NCBI GenBank assembly: GCA_021604765.1
Contig: BQJP01000002.1
Span: 1-64,000, forward strand
Direction of reading: 5' to 3'
Source of the DNA: Thermodesulfobacteriota bacterium
GTDB lineage: Bacteria > Desulfobacterota_D > UBA1144 > Nemesobacterales > UBA2774
DNA: 64,000 nt
Below, piece by piece: positions 35,801-44,667 of the stretch (position 1 is its first letter; the number at the start of each line of letters is the position of its first letter). The notes under the pieces were generated by a model. It ran no database searches and had not been told where the DNA came from. It saw nothing but the letters and a program-made list of their open reading frames with translations. The position numbers and the translations under genes are program-made.

Positions 35801-36280
35801 ATGTATAAAATAGGATACGGCTTTGACGCCCACAAATTTTCTCAGGATAGCAAGCTCATCATAGGCGGTGTTGAGATTCCATTTGAATTTGGACTTAAGG
35901 GGCACTCAGACGCCGATGTTCTGAGCCATGCCCTCTGTGACGCACTATTGGGAGCTCTGGGAGAAGGTGACATAGGAACCTACTTCCCGGACTCTGATCC
36001 AAAGTACAAAGGAATGTCGAGCTTACTATTTCTTGAGGAGACGATAAACTTACTAAAGGAAAGAGGGTTTGAAATTGAAAATCTGGACAGCGTCATTGTT
36101 TGCGAGAAACCCAAAATTGCCCCACATATTCAAAATATAAAAGAAATACTTGCTCCAGTCTTGGGAATCTCTTCAAAATCAATTGGCATAAAGGCAACAA
36201 CTACGGACCAAATGGGATTCACTGGCAGGGGTGAAGGCATTGCCGTACACGCAGTAGCATTAATAAAAACCATAAATTAA
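35801..36280 (+). CDS. ispF: 2-C-methyl-D-erythritol 2,4-cyclodiphosphate synthase
   Basis: A 159-residue MEP-pathway enzyme that cyclises CDP-ME-2-phosphate to MEcPP with release of CMP. It has GYGFDAHKF, with the zinc-binding Asp and His, GHSDADVLSHALCDALLGA, DIGTYFPDSDPKYKG and KATTTDQMGFTGRGEGI. It forms a trimer in the cytosol. It follows ispD by two bases in the operon. Confidence 0.96.
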   Translation: MYKIGYGFDAHKFSQDSKLIIGGVEIPFEFGLKGHSDADVLSHALCDALLGALGEGDIGTYFPDSDPKYKGMSSLLFLEETINLLKERGFEIENLDSVIVCEKPKIAPHIQNIKEILAPVLGISSKSIGIKATTTDQMGFTGRGEGIAVHAVALIKTIN

Positions 36281-36430
36281 TCACTAGACAGTATTAAACT
36301 TACATACCTACAACTTAAATAGATTGAATCTCCACAAAACTTTTTTTGAGAAGCTGCGGACTTATTTAAACAATACTTTTATTAATACTCTTGTTTCAAC
36401 TATACTGTCAAATATAACTTTGCACTCCAT

Positions 36431-38827
36431 ATGGGGAAAATGAAATCAATTTCTAATCTAACTTATGCGCTTTTTAACAAGCACAAAATAGTAGTGATTG
36501 TGATTAGTTTTATCGCTGGGATTCTTTTTAATGAATACACCGGCAACCCTTGGATAATAATTGCAATATTAGGAATAATTGGGGCAATTTTATCTCTGAT
36601 AATTAGAAATTTAGGTTTTCTACTGTTCATACCGCTGGGATTAGCATTCTCAGCGAATTCTCAATTAATTTCTACCAACAACATCCTAAATTTCACTGAA
36701 AAGAAAATAGAGGTAGAAGGGGTTTTATACAGATCCCCTGAGAGCAGAGAGTCGGGTGCAAGGCTATATCTTGATACGGATACGATAATTCACGACGGAG
36801 TAACTAAGTCCGTTTCCGGAAAAGTAATAATATACTCAGCGGACAATACTCAATTATTGGCATATGGAGATAGGGTCCGTTTTCTGGATGTAAAACTTAG
36901 ATCCATTGAGAATTATAAAAACCCGGGAGGATTTGACCTAAAACGTTTCTATGAACGACAAAGTATCTATGCCAGAGGATTTGTTGACAGCGACAATTCT
37001 CTTATTTCATTTGGACTAGCTGAATCTTATAGTCCAATTTTGCACTATATTGACGGATTGAGAATTAAATTCAGAAATTTTGTGCTAGCCGGATTTCCTA
37101 GTCCTGAAAGCGCAATTTTAAATGCCATAACAGTAGGAGATAAAGCCGGGATACCGCAGGAGACCAGAGCTGAGTTTTCAAAGGCCGGTGTAGCTCATAT
37201 TCTGGCCATATCAGGCCTACATGTAGGAGCAGTTGCAATAGCATTCTTTTTTCTTATTAAGTGGCTACTAAAACGCTCAGAATACGTCTTGCTTAGGTTT
37301 CAGGTGCCTAGGTTGGCTGCTGGCATGACTATCTTGCCTATATTCTTATACACGGCTGTTGCAGGTTTTTCCACTTCAACCGTAAGAGCTTTTATAATGA
37401 TCAGCCTTTATTTAGTTTCAATTATAATTGGGAAAGAAGAATATAGGGTCAATACCCTTTGTGCGGCAGCATTAATAATCCTTCTTTGGCACCCCTGGTC
37501 ACTCTTTGAGTTATCGTTTCAGCTTTCTTTCGCCGCTGTGTTTGGAATATTAATAGCTCACAAGTTTTATCCATTTAAGTTCAACACTTTTAAAGATAAA
37601 TTTTACAGTTTAACAAAAACAACAATTGCAGCAACACTTATAACATTCCCATTTATAGCACATTCATTTGGAATTCTACCTCTGGTTTCAATACCTGCTA
37701 ACTTAATATTAGTTCCCCTTGTCGAAATCATAATTGTCCCAATGAGCCTATTATCATTCATTGGGTATCTAATATCTCCCTCTATTGCCGGGGTTTTCAT
37801 ATCAGTAAATATATTTTTCATAGGAATGCTGAGCTTTGGAGTTGAAGCAGTTCTTAGGGTCCCTTATTCCTCACTCACTATACCACCAATGAATTTTGTG
37901 AGCTGGGTAATGTTCTTCTTAATAGTTGCTTTTCTTATTCTAAATTCGGTCTATCCAAAAATTAAATATATAATCCCTCTTATTATTTTGGGGTTCGTAG
38001 TTTCTCTTGTTAGTCCATATCCAGGAAAATCTTCAAACGGCATTTTAGATATTAGCTTCCTAGACGTCGGAGCGAGAAAAAATCTCGTATTTGTAAAACT
38101 ACCTAGCAATAAAAACATCGTCATAGATGGAGGCTACTCAAAAAGTGATCAGAATGGATACTTAGAAAAAACTGTTATTACAAAGTATCTATTAAACGAG
38201 GGGGTGAGGGAAATAGATATCTTAATTCTTAGCTCTACAGATAAAGACACTCTAAGTGGAGCCGTTCATCTTATAGATACATTTAATGTGGCGAAATTAA
38301 TGACAAACGGTGACAAACTAAGCGGCAGACTATGGGAGCAAATAAATAATAAAGACATCAAATGGGATAACTTATCAAACGCTGACGAATTACTATCATC
38401 TACAGATCTGAAGTTCAAGATATTACGAGCCGGAGATGAATTTCAAATTGAAGATTCATCAATGCCTGATCCCATAGCGTTTAAATTAATATATATGGAA
38501 GATGAATTTCTTTTTGGCAATTCCTTAGATCTAATCTCTTTCCAAAACGAACTTATTAATGAGTATAGCAAAAACATAGATAGTACAGTTATTTACCTTC
38601 CTAACATTAATATACAAGAAGATTTTATTGATTATATTTCGCCTAAAATATTGGTTACAGGAAATACTAACATTGCTTCTAATAAGTTAAGAGAAAACCT
38701 ATCGGCAATACGAAAGGAAATGATAATTCTAGAAACTGATAAAGACGGAGCTATTACTATAACTTCCGACGGGAAAAAATTGAGAGTAAGATCGTTTACT
38801 AATGAAAAAGAATCCGTTTTACATTAA
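36431..38827 (+). CDS. comEC: ComEC/Rec2-family DNA-uptake channel
   Basis: A 798-residue membrane protein. The N-terminal part has a small DUF4131 region. The central Competence domain (residues about 235-510) holds AHILAISGLHVGAVA and AGFSTSTVRAFIM in a bundle of helices. The C-terminal part (about 540-780) is the beta-lactamase-like domain, here starting ISFLDVGARKN and IVIDGG, but lacking a clear HxHxDH, so nuclease activity is doubtful. The channel moves single-stranded DNA across the inner membrane. No other competence genes are in this window. The start may be the ATG three codons in. Confidence 0.88.
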   Translation: MGKMKSISNLTYALFNKHKIVVIVISFIAGILFNEYTGNPWIIIAILGIIGAILSLIIRNLGFLLFIPLGLAFSANSQLISTNNILNFTEKKIEVEGVLYRSPESRESGARLYLDTDTIIHDGVTKSVSGKVIIYSADNTQLLAYGDRVRFLDVKLRSIENYKNPGGFDLKRFYERQSIYARGFVDSDNSLISFGLAESYSPILHYIDGLRIKFRNFVLAGFPSPESAILNAITVGDKAGIPQETRAEFSKAGVAHILAISGLHVGAVAIAFFFLIKWLLKRSEYVLLRFQVPRLAAGMTILPIFLYTAVAGFSTSTVRAFIMISLYLVSIIIGKEEYRVNTLCAAALIILLWHPWSLFELSFQLSFAAVFGILIAHKFYPFKFNTFKDKFYSLTKTTIAATLITFPFIAHSFGILPLVSIPANLILVPLVEIIIVPMSLLSFIGYLISPSIAGVFISVNIFFIGMLSFGVEAVLRVPYSSLTIPPMNFVSWVMFFLIVAFLILNSVYPKIKYIIPLIILGFVVSLVSPYPGKSSNGILDISFLDVGARKNLVFVKLPSNKNIVIDGGYSKSDQNGYLEKTVITKYLLNEGVREIDILILSSTDKDTLSGAVHLIDTFNVAKLMTNGDKLSGRLWEQINNKDIKWDNLSNADELLSSTDLKFKILRAGDEFQIEDSSMPDPIAFKLIYMEDEFLFGNSLDLISFQNELINEYSKNIDSTVIYLPNINIQEDFIDYISPKILVTGNTNIASNKLRENLSAIRKEMIILETDKDGAITITSDGKKLRVRSFTNEKESVLH

Positions 38828-38838
38828 ACTAACATCCC

Positions 38839-39303
38839 ATGAAATATATTATCGCTTTAGTAATTATTGCTGTCCTATTATTTTATTTTTTCATCCCTGC
38901 TGGTGAAGATAAAGATGCAGCTGGCAAAATTGAAATTGTTCTAAACAACCTTATCGAATCCGGTGAACGAAAAGACCTGAATGTAGTTATGGAATATTTT
39001 TCTCCTGATTACAAAGACAGCTCAGGAAGAACAATTCTCGTCGTTAGAGATATCATTCAAAGCGCTTTTGATAGATTTGAGTCTATAGAAGGAGGCTATT
39101 CAAATTTGATTGTATCTACAACGGAAGACGAAGTCGGGGATACTCAAACTATAGCTAACCTAGATATATGGATAAGCGGGAATAATAGTAAAACTGTTTA
39201 TAAACTAATAGGAACTAAAGATAAGCCTCAAAATGTGGATATTGTATTTGAGAGTTTAATGCTAGGCGGATGGAAGATCTTAAGCGTAGAGAATATCAAG
39301 TAA
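38839..39303 (+). CDS. Small membrane-anchored NTF2/SnoaL-like protein
   Basis: A 154-residue protein with one N-terminal membrane helix (residues 2-20) and an outside domain with an early amphipathic helix (AGKIEIVLNNLIESGERKDL), the EYFSPDYKD segment and late beta strands ending GGWKILSVENIK. This pattern resembles NTF2/SnoaL-like domains. It starts 11 bp after comEC, so it is co-transcribed with it. Function not known. Confidence 0.6.
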   Translation: MKYIIALVIIAVLLFYFFIPAGEDKDAAGKIEIVLNNLIESGERKDLNVVMEYFSPDYKDSSGRTILVVRDIIQSAFDRFESIEGGYSNLIVSTTEDEVGDTQTIANLDIWISGNNSKTVYKLIGTKDKPQNVDIVFESLMLGGWKILSVENIK

Positions 39304-39321
39304 GACTTAGAGGACCTGCTT

Positions 39322-40074
39322 TTACTCGTCCCCACCTTCCATCTTTGCATTAATAAAATCGCTTAGGATTTCAACATCGGTATTCTTAGCTTCTTCAACC
39401 GTTCCTGTAAAAACAATCTTACCGTGATAGAGAAACGCTATCCTGTCAGAAATTTCAAAAGCACTTTGCACATCGTGAGTAATGATCACTCCTGTAATAC
39501 CGAACTGTGCCTGCATATCTCTTATTAAGTGGTTAATTCTAGTAATGTTGGGTGGATCAAGACCGGTAGTTGGCTCATCATAAAGAAGTATTTTCGGATT
39601 CATAGCCATAGCTCTGGCAAGCCCGACACGTTTTTTCATACCACCACTTAGATCTGAGGGCATCTTGTCCTGGATATCGGGTAGTCCAATCATTTCAAGA
39701 TTTTTTGCAACAATTTCCTTAATTTCATCTTCTGGGAAGTTTGCATTTTCTCTAAGCGGATAAGCAATATTCTCTTCTACAGTTAGAGAATCAAATAGAG
39801 CCGCGCCCTGAAAAAGCATCCCTATCTTTTTTCTAACATTTACTAGTTCGGTTTCATTCATATGAATAATGTTATCTCCGTCTACAACAACATCTCCGCT
39901 GTCCGGTTTTAGGAGGCCTGTAATTTCTTTTAGAAGAACGCTTTTCCCTGATCCACTGCCCCCTAGCACCGTAATGTTTTCACCGCGCTCAATAGAGAGA
40001 TTGACTCCATTATGAACTTCTTTAGTATCAAACGCTTTATAGACGTTATTTATCCCTATTATTTCTTCAGACAT
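39322..40074 (-). CDS. mlaF: Phospholipid-transport ABC ATPase (MlaF-like)
   Basis: A 250-residue ABC ATPase. Walker A is GGSGSGKS (residues about 35-42), the signature is LSGGMKKRVGLARA, and Walker B is ILLYDEPTTGLDP. The signature with MKKR and the DPPNITRINHLI tail is typical of MlaF, which drives lipid transport between the membranes together with MlaE and MlaD. No mlaE or mlaD lies next to it here, so its partners must be encoded elsewhere. Confidence 0.87.
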   Translation of the reverse strand: MSEEIIGINNVYKAFDTKEVHNGVNLSIERGENITVLGGSGSGKSVLLKEITGLLKPDSGDVVVDGDNIIHMNETELVNVRKKIGMLFQGAALFDSLTVEENIAYPLRENANFPEDEIKEIVAKNLEMIGLPDIQDKMPSDLSGGMKKRVGLARAMAMNPKILLYDEPTTGLDPPNITRINHLIRDMQAQFGITGVIITHDVQSAFEISDRIAFLYHGKIVFTGTVEEAKNTDVEILSDFINAKMEGGDE

Positions 40075-40122
40075 TCAATAACACATCCTTTAAAAGTTGA
40101 AACTATGCATTAGATTCCTATC

Positions 40123-40138
40123 GATTCTAATTAGAGTC
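40123..40138. promoter_or_regulatory. Near-palindrome in the mlaF/methyltransferase intergenic region
   Basis: GATTCTAATTAGAGTC is a 16-bp palindrome with one mismatch, between two divergent genes. The sequence closely resembles the 18-bp perfect palindrome at 40927-40944. Both may bind the same regulator. Confidence 0.45.
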
Positions 40139-40309
40139 AATCAATTTGTCAAAAAAGACCCAAAAGACTCATAATGATTATATCAAATATTCTAAAATGA
40201 TTGACTTTTTGCGCAGATAGATGTATAAAATGATAAACCAAAACAACTGACTGGGTCGAATTGAATCTCCAATTACAAAGGTTGTTTATCAAAAGCGAGC
40301 AGTAGTTTT

Positions 40310-40924
40310 ATGAGAAGACAGAATATTAGTGCAGAGAACGAGCTGGAAGTTAATCTAAAGTTTTTAACTCAATTTTTAATCCACCCAACCAAAATAGGGG
40401 CAATAGCTCCATCTAACAATAAGCTCTGTGACATGATCACAGATATGGCAGAGCTCGACAAAATATCAACCGTAATTGAATTTGGCTCTGGAACTGGTGT
40501 AATCACTGAAAAGATTGTTAATAAGGTTTCTAAAGATACTACTTTTTTTGCAATGGAAATAAATGAAACATTAGTTGAGGCAACAAAAAACCGTTGTCCT
40601 GACGCAACTGTTTATCTCTCATCAGCAAGTGATGCTAAAAAGTATCTCGAAATTCATGGTGAGAATGGATGTGACCGAATAATCAGCAGTCTGCCGTGGT
40701 CTACATTTAGCGATAATTTACAGGATGATTTAATGGAAACGGTAATGGATGTTCTCAATCCGGGAGGCAAATTTCTCACCTATGCATATGTCCCTGGGCT
40801 AGTCTTTCCATCGGCCATAAGGTTCAGAAAAAAACTGAACGAAAAGTTTGATAAAGTTAGTAGAAGTAAAATAGTCTGGACAAACTTCCCTCCTGCTTTT
40901 ATATATTACGCTGAAAAAACTTAA
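40310..40924 (+). CDS. PmtA-like phospholipid N-methyltransferase
   Basis: A 204-residue SAM-dependent methyltransferase. Motif I is VIEFGSGTGVIT (residues about 56-67); DRIISSLPWSTF is the motif IV region (about 121-132), and NPGGKFLTYAY follows. The early FLTQFLIHPTKIGAIAPSN is a signature of bacterial phosphatidylethanolamine methyltransferases and related enzymes that act at the inner membrane. The probable product is methylated PE or phosphatidylcholine. It is divergent from mlaF, a lipid-transport gene. Confidence 0.8.
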   Translation: MRRQNISAENELEVNLKFLTQFLIHPTKIGAIAPSNNKLCDMITDMAELDKISTVIEFGSGTGVITEKIVNKVSKDTTFFAMEINETLVEATKNRCPDATVYLSSASDAKKYLEIHGENGCDRIISSLPWSTFSDNLQDDLMETVMDVLNPGGKFLTYAYVPGLVFPSAIRFRKKLNEKFDKVSRSKIVWTNFPPAFIYYAEKT

Positions 40925-40926
40925 TA

Positions 40927-40944
40927 ATTCTAATTAATTAGAAT
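40927..40944. promoter_or_regulatory. 18-bp perfect palindrome after the methyltransferase gene
   Basis: ATTCTAATTAATTAGAAT is perfect over both 9-bp arms and begins two bases after the methyltransferase stop. It lacks a T run, so an operator or transcription-end site are both possible. Confidence 0.5.
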
Positions 40945-40961
40945 CTAGAAAATAAAACATC

Positions 40962-41059
40962 TTGACATAGAATAAAATTTATTAGAGAATAGATTGATGT
41001 AGGCTATTGACCTTTCTTCAAGTTACTTGGAGGCATGGGGGATGAATCAATAGCTTATA
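40962..41059 (+). ncRNA. Candidate structured leader or small RNA
   Basis: TTGACA (40962-40967), 17 bases, then GAGAAT (40985-40990) would start transcription near 40997. Exactly there a 13-bp stem begins (40998-41010 with 41047-41059, including two G-U pairs), enclosing the smaller hairpin TTCAAG-TTA-CTTGGA. A GGAGG and an ATG lie in the loop. No T-run terminator follows, so it may be a leader of the gene at 41228. Confidence 0.4.
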
Positions 41060-41227
41060 TTGTATTGCTCTGACTTACATTTGGTTCTGAATCTCATTCT
41101 TTCCTTATTCACTTCTAATAAAGTCTTTAGCTTACTCAGAAAAATTAGCTTGAATTAATCAGTTTATTCATACTATTATTATAATCGGGTCTAAAAATAG
41201 AAAAAATACTAGTAGGAGGTATTAACG

Positions 41228-42055
41228 ATGAAAGACTTTTCAAAAAAGATGCTTACAGTTTTATTCTTGTTATCTGTAACTCTATCTGTTTCCTCAGGAA
41301 CACAGAAAGCCTATGCAGAGATGGATGGGGCCAATCTTCCGGGACCACAGCTAGTAACTGATGCGTGGATGTTTATTGCATCTTACAAAGCTGATCCAGA
41401 AGTTTTGAAAGCGATGCTGCCTGAAGGGCTTGAGCCAAACCCCAATGGTACAGTTGTAATAAATATGTATACAGTTCCAAACGGTAATGAGACCTCAGGA
41501 TTTGGCGCTTATACCCTTACTTATCTTACAGTAGAGTTGGCTGGTCAGGATTCATACATAATGAACTCTGATGCCACTATTCCTGGAAGATATTTTATTT
41601 ATTATTTCAACAGCTCACCGTTGATGCGCGCATATACCAAGAAAGCTGGTATGCCTGTAAATGAAAATACTAATGTCTTAACTACTACAACAGTAGAGGA
41701 CGGTAAACTAACGGCAACATTAACTATGGATGGGAAACCAATCATAGTATCCACAGCAGATGTAGGAAGTGAGCTTGGTAATTTCGGTGGTGGTCATCTT
41801 AATTATTTTGGATTAATTAGTACTGATGAAGACGGCAAAACGAAGAATCAGGTAGTTAAGTACCCTATCCCTTGGAATGGTGGGGTTGTTGATACACAAA
41901 ATGCGAAAATTAAAATCACCGCACCCGAAGGACACCCTTTAAACAAGGTTAAACCTATTGCTGACCCAACATGGGCAATCTGGACAAAAGGAAGTTTTGT
42001 ATATCCTCAGTATCAGGTTGTAAATGAATACGTGACAGAAGCAGCTAAGAAATAA
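41228..42055 (+). CDS. Secreted acetoacetate-decarboxylase-like protein
   Basis: A 275-residue protein with a signal peptide (residues 1-30, ending YAEM). The mature part resembles the acetoacetate decarboxylase superfamily: an early EVLKAMLPEGLEPNPNG segment, AYTLTYLTVEL, and GRYFIYYFNSSPLM where the enzyme would have its GREL...PKK region. The catalytic Lys of true decarboxylases is not evident, and export is unusual for that enzyme. It may be a binding protein with this fold. AGGAGG precedes the ATG. Confidence 0.62.
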   Translation: MKDFSKKMLTVLFLLSVTLSVSSGTQKAYAEMDGANLPGPQLVTDAWMFIASYKADPEVLKAMLPEGLEPNPNGTVVINMYTVPNGNETSGFGAYTLTYLTVELAGQDSYIMNSDATIPGRYFIYYFNSSPLMRAYTKKAGMPVNENTNVLTTTTVEDGKLTATLTMDGKPIIVSTADVGSELGNFGGGHLNYFGLISTDEDGKTKNQVVKYPIPWNGGVVDTQNAKIKITAPEGHPLNKVKPIADPTWAIWTKGSFVYPQYQVVNEYVTEAAKK

Positions 42056-42062
42056 TCTATCT

Positions 42063-42108
42063 CAGGGCCGCCTTAGTGGGTAAAACCTTGCCCATTACGG
42101 GCGGCCTG
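42063..42108 (+). terminator. Strong hairpin after the secreted decarboxylase-like gene
   Basis: CAGG-G-CCGCC pairs with GGCGG-CCTG over nine base pairs with one bulge; TGGG and CCCA pair inside. It begins seven bases after the stop codon. There is no T run, so termination or 3'-end protection are both possible. Confidence 0.5.
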
Positions 42109-42183
42109 AATTATCCTCTATACTTACTCTTACACATTTTGTATAATGTCTAACAAGACTTTATTAAGGCGGAGGGAGTCTAT

Positions 42184-42822
42184 ATGCCATGGTATGACTG
42201 GGTATTATGGATACTTGTACTATACATGACGTTGGGTTCGGATTTCGGTCTCAACTGGCTCACCGGAGTATCGCTCGGTAAACGTATCGATAAAAACTCC
42301 ACGAATATATTCAATAAAATTTATTACTACGTCTGGGCGGCGACTGATCCTATGTCAGGACCGGTTGACAGGAGCGTAATGGATGACAGCGGCGTGACCG
42401 CACCTATCAACAAGAAACCCCTTGCACCAGCAGTAGTTGCTATATGTCAGATAAACGCGGTTATCACTTTAAGCTTAGAAGTTTTGATTCTAGTTGGGAT
42501 GTTTACACATGGTCCTTACTTAAGACCCGCAGTTTTCATATTCGTATTTCGTGGTCTTTTGGAAATAGTTTACGCCTCACAGTTGATCTGGGGAAAGGCT
42601 GGCATCAGGGGTTGGGCACTGGTGAGTTATTTGATAATAGGGCTAATCCCGCAAACTCTTGCACCGTTTTTATTGGCAATGCGGTTTGCGACCTCAATCC
42701 AACCCAACATACTCTGGTGGCAACCATTAGTTTTCCTTGTGATTCCATATGGAATATTTATATGGACAAGTATTGTAAGCTACAATAATCAGGAAGAAAG
42801 GCTCAAAGAATACTCCGGATAA
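42184..42822 (+). CDS. Integral membrane protein of unknown function
   Basis: A 212-residue protein with five predicted helices: one at residues 4-22, then four between about 80 and 200. A hydrophilic loop of about 55 residues (GKRIDKNSTNIF ... APINKKPLAP) follows the first. I recognise no family. GCGGAGGGAG precedes the ATG. The stop codon lies in a small CGGATA-ATA-TATCCG hairpin. Confidence 0.65.
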   Translation: MPWYDWVLWILVLYMTLGSDFGLNWLTGVSLGKRIDKNSTNIFNKIYYYVWAATDPMSGPVDRSVMDDSGVTAPINKKPLAPAVVAICQINAVITLSLEVLILVGMFTHGPYLRPAVFIFVFRGLLEIVYASQLIWGKAGIRGWALVSYLIIGLIPQTLAPFLLAMRFATSIQPNILWWQPLVFLVIPYGIFIWTSIVSYNNQEERLKEYSG

Positions 42823-42855
42823 TATATCCGCTGATAGAGGACGTTGAAATCACAA

Positions 42856-44436
42856 TTAAGGATATAGGCTTGGTAATCTTTCGCTTCTATAAGTAAAGTT
42901 TTCAGATAGAGATAGATCAAATACCTTTTGGGCCGGTGTTGTACGAGTAACTTCAATTAGCCGGGCAGGCTGTGTTCCCCCAAAAGTAATAAGCACATTA
43001 CCAGTCATCGGCTGATAATCTGCATCACCTATAAAAAATGTATACAAAGTCTCATCCTCAAACTGGCCGTATTCCCATAGAATCTCAACTTCCTTGGTAA
43101 TAGGATTAATACTATATTCAACAGCCCTGCTGAAATTCTCAGAATCAGGAAGGGTTGGATCAAAAGGGCTTGCCCTGTTATTACCATTATCATAAATAAT
43201 ATATGTTCCCTCATCTGTTATATCAGGAGCATGCTGATGGTACTGGAAGAAGAATTCTTCATCTGATTGAGGAGTTAAAAGAAACTGTCCGAACTCCTCT
43301 AAATCCCAGTTCTCATGAGGACCAAGAATCCATATCAATTCTCCGGTTTGTCTGCTGAATTTAACGACTGCATCCTGATGACGGAGTGATACAATAATGG
43401 AGTCGTCCCAAGGATCATGTATTACTGCATTTCCGTGAGACCAATCTATTGTTTCTACTGGTCTACCTACTACTGACTCAAGAAAGCCGTCATAAATTCC
43501 AAGAAGAGAACTATAATTAATTCGGTATGGATCTAGCACATCTAATAATGACCATTCATTGACAACAGTCCCATCAGGGGCAAACTCGACTATGACATCT
43601 CCAGCGACAATAGCGCTCTCAGTAGGTGCAAATGGATCAAAAGCGCTTGTAGGGTAATCCGAAAATCTGCGAAACTCGACACTTAACACAAGAAGATTGC
43701 CAGATTGCATTTCAGAAACTTCATGATGAAAAGCCAAGGTATCTACAGCGATACTTCCAGGGTCACCTTCTTCAGAACCGGTAGGATGCCACATATTAAT
43801 AACATTACCGAGCATATCTAACTCGACTATCCTACCTCTAGCTAGTAATAATAATAAGTTTCCATTGTTCATGCGTCTAACATCACGATCGAGGGTTCCT
43901 GCAAAAAACTGTATATCGTGGTACCACACAACTTCACCTATCTCGTTAACAGCTATCAAATAACCAGATGCTTCAAATAACGTTACACCTGGTTCCATAA
44001 GCTCAGGGATACTTGTTACGCTTATTGCAGGAAATTCTTCAGGAAGTGGATCAGTAATAACATCAAAAACAACCGGCTCTATCAAATCTACGCCATTAAT
44101 ACCTTGAACACTAACTGTAACGGTATGGTTTCTATTAGGTTTAAAACCTAAAACAGGTAGGGAATGGTTAGAGTTAAATTCCTCGAAATCGTTGCTCCAC
44201 AGATCAATGCCATCGCTGACAGTTAGTGAAACTCTTGAAAGACCAGAGGTCTCCAACTCAAGTAATCCCGCAAGAGGAGTACTGGGGTTAGGAGCCATTA
44301 TGAGTGTAGGGAATCTGCTAACAACATTTGCATCTGTGGTTGAGCTATTGTTGCATCCCGAAATACTAACAAAACTAATGAATAGAATTAATACAAAATT
44401 GCGCAGCAGCTTAGTACTATGAACAAAATTCCTCAT
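42856..44436 (-). CDS. Arylsulfotransferase-like beta-propeller lipoprotein
   Basis: A 526-residue lipoprotein (lipobox ISGC, Cys about residue 28). The mature part follows the arylsulfotransferase (ASST) family: EIGEVVWYHD, MNNGNLLLLLARGRIVELDMLGNV, TLAFHHEVSEMQSGNLLVL and DWSHGNAVIHDP, whose His corresponds to the residue that carries sulfate in ASST enzymes. It is a six-bladed propeller in the periplasm or on the surface. Activity on aryl sulfates is likely only by family. Confidence 0.82.
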   Translation of the reverse strand: MRNFVHSTKLLRNFVLILFISFVSISGCNNSSTTDANVVSRFPTLIMAPNPSTPLAGLLELETSGLSRVSLTVSDGIDLWSNDFEEFNSNHSLPVLGFKPNRNHTVTVSVQGINGVDLIEPVVFDVITDPLPEEFPAISVTSIPELMEPGVTLFEASGYLIAVNEIGEVVWYHDIQFFAGTLDRDVRRMNNGNLLLLLARGRIVELDMLGNVINMWHPTGSEEGDPGSIAVDTLAFHHEVSEMQSGNLLVLSVEFRRFSDYPTSAFDPFAPTESAIVAGDVIVEFAPDGTVVNEWSLLDVLDPYRINYSSLLGIYDGFLESVVGRPVETIDWSHGNAVIHDPWDDSIIVSLRHQDAVVKFSRQTGELIWILGPHENWDLEEFGQFLLTPQSDEEFFFQYHQHAPDITDEGTYIIYDNGNNRASPFDPTLPDSENFSRAVEYSINPITKEVEILWEYGQFEDETLYTFFIGDADYQPMTGNVLITFGGTQPARLIEVTRTTPAQKVFDLSLSENFTYRSERLPSLYP

Positions 44437-44667
44437 CCGTGCACCGTCCGTATTTTATAGTTTGAAATGTGGTTGATTAACTTTAATAACCCCGTCCTAA
44501 ACTATATATCATATGTGTTAAGTGAAATCAATTATAAAGAATAAAGAGCTATTTATTATTCTACTGATAAATGAAATTACCCTAAATAAAATTATAGCCT
44601 AATTTCTACAGAGTTGTGGTTTGTTGTTATAAAGAGGAATTATTTTGAGTCACATAACGATCAAAAT

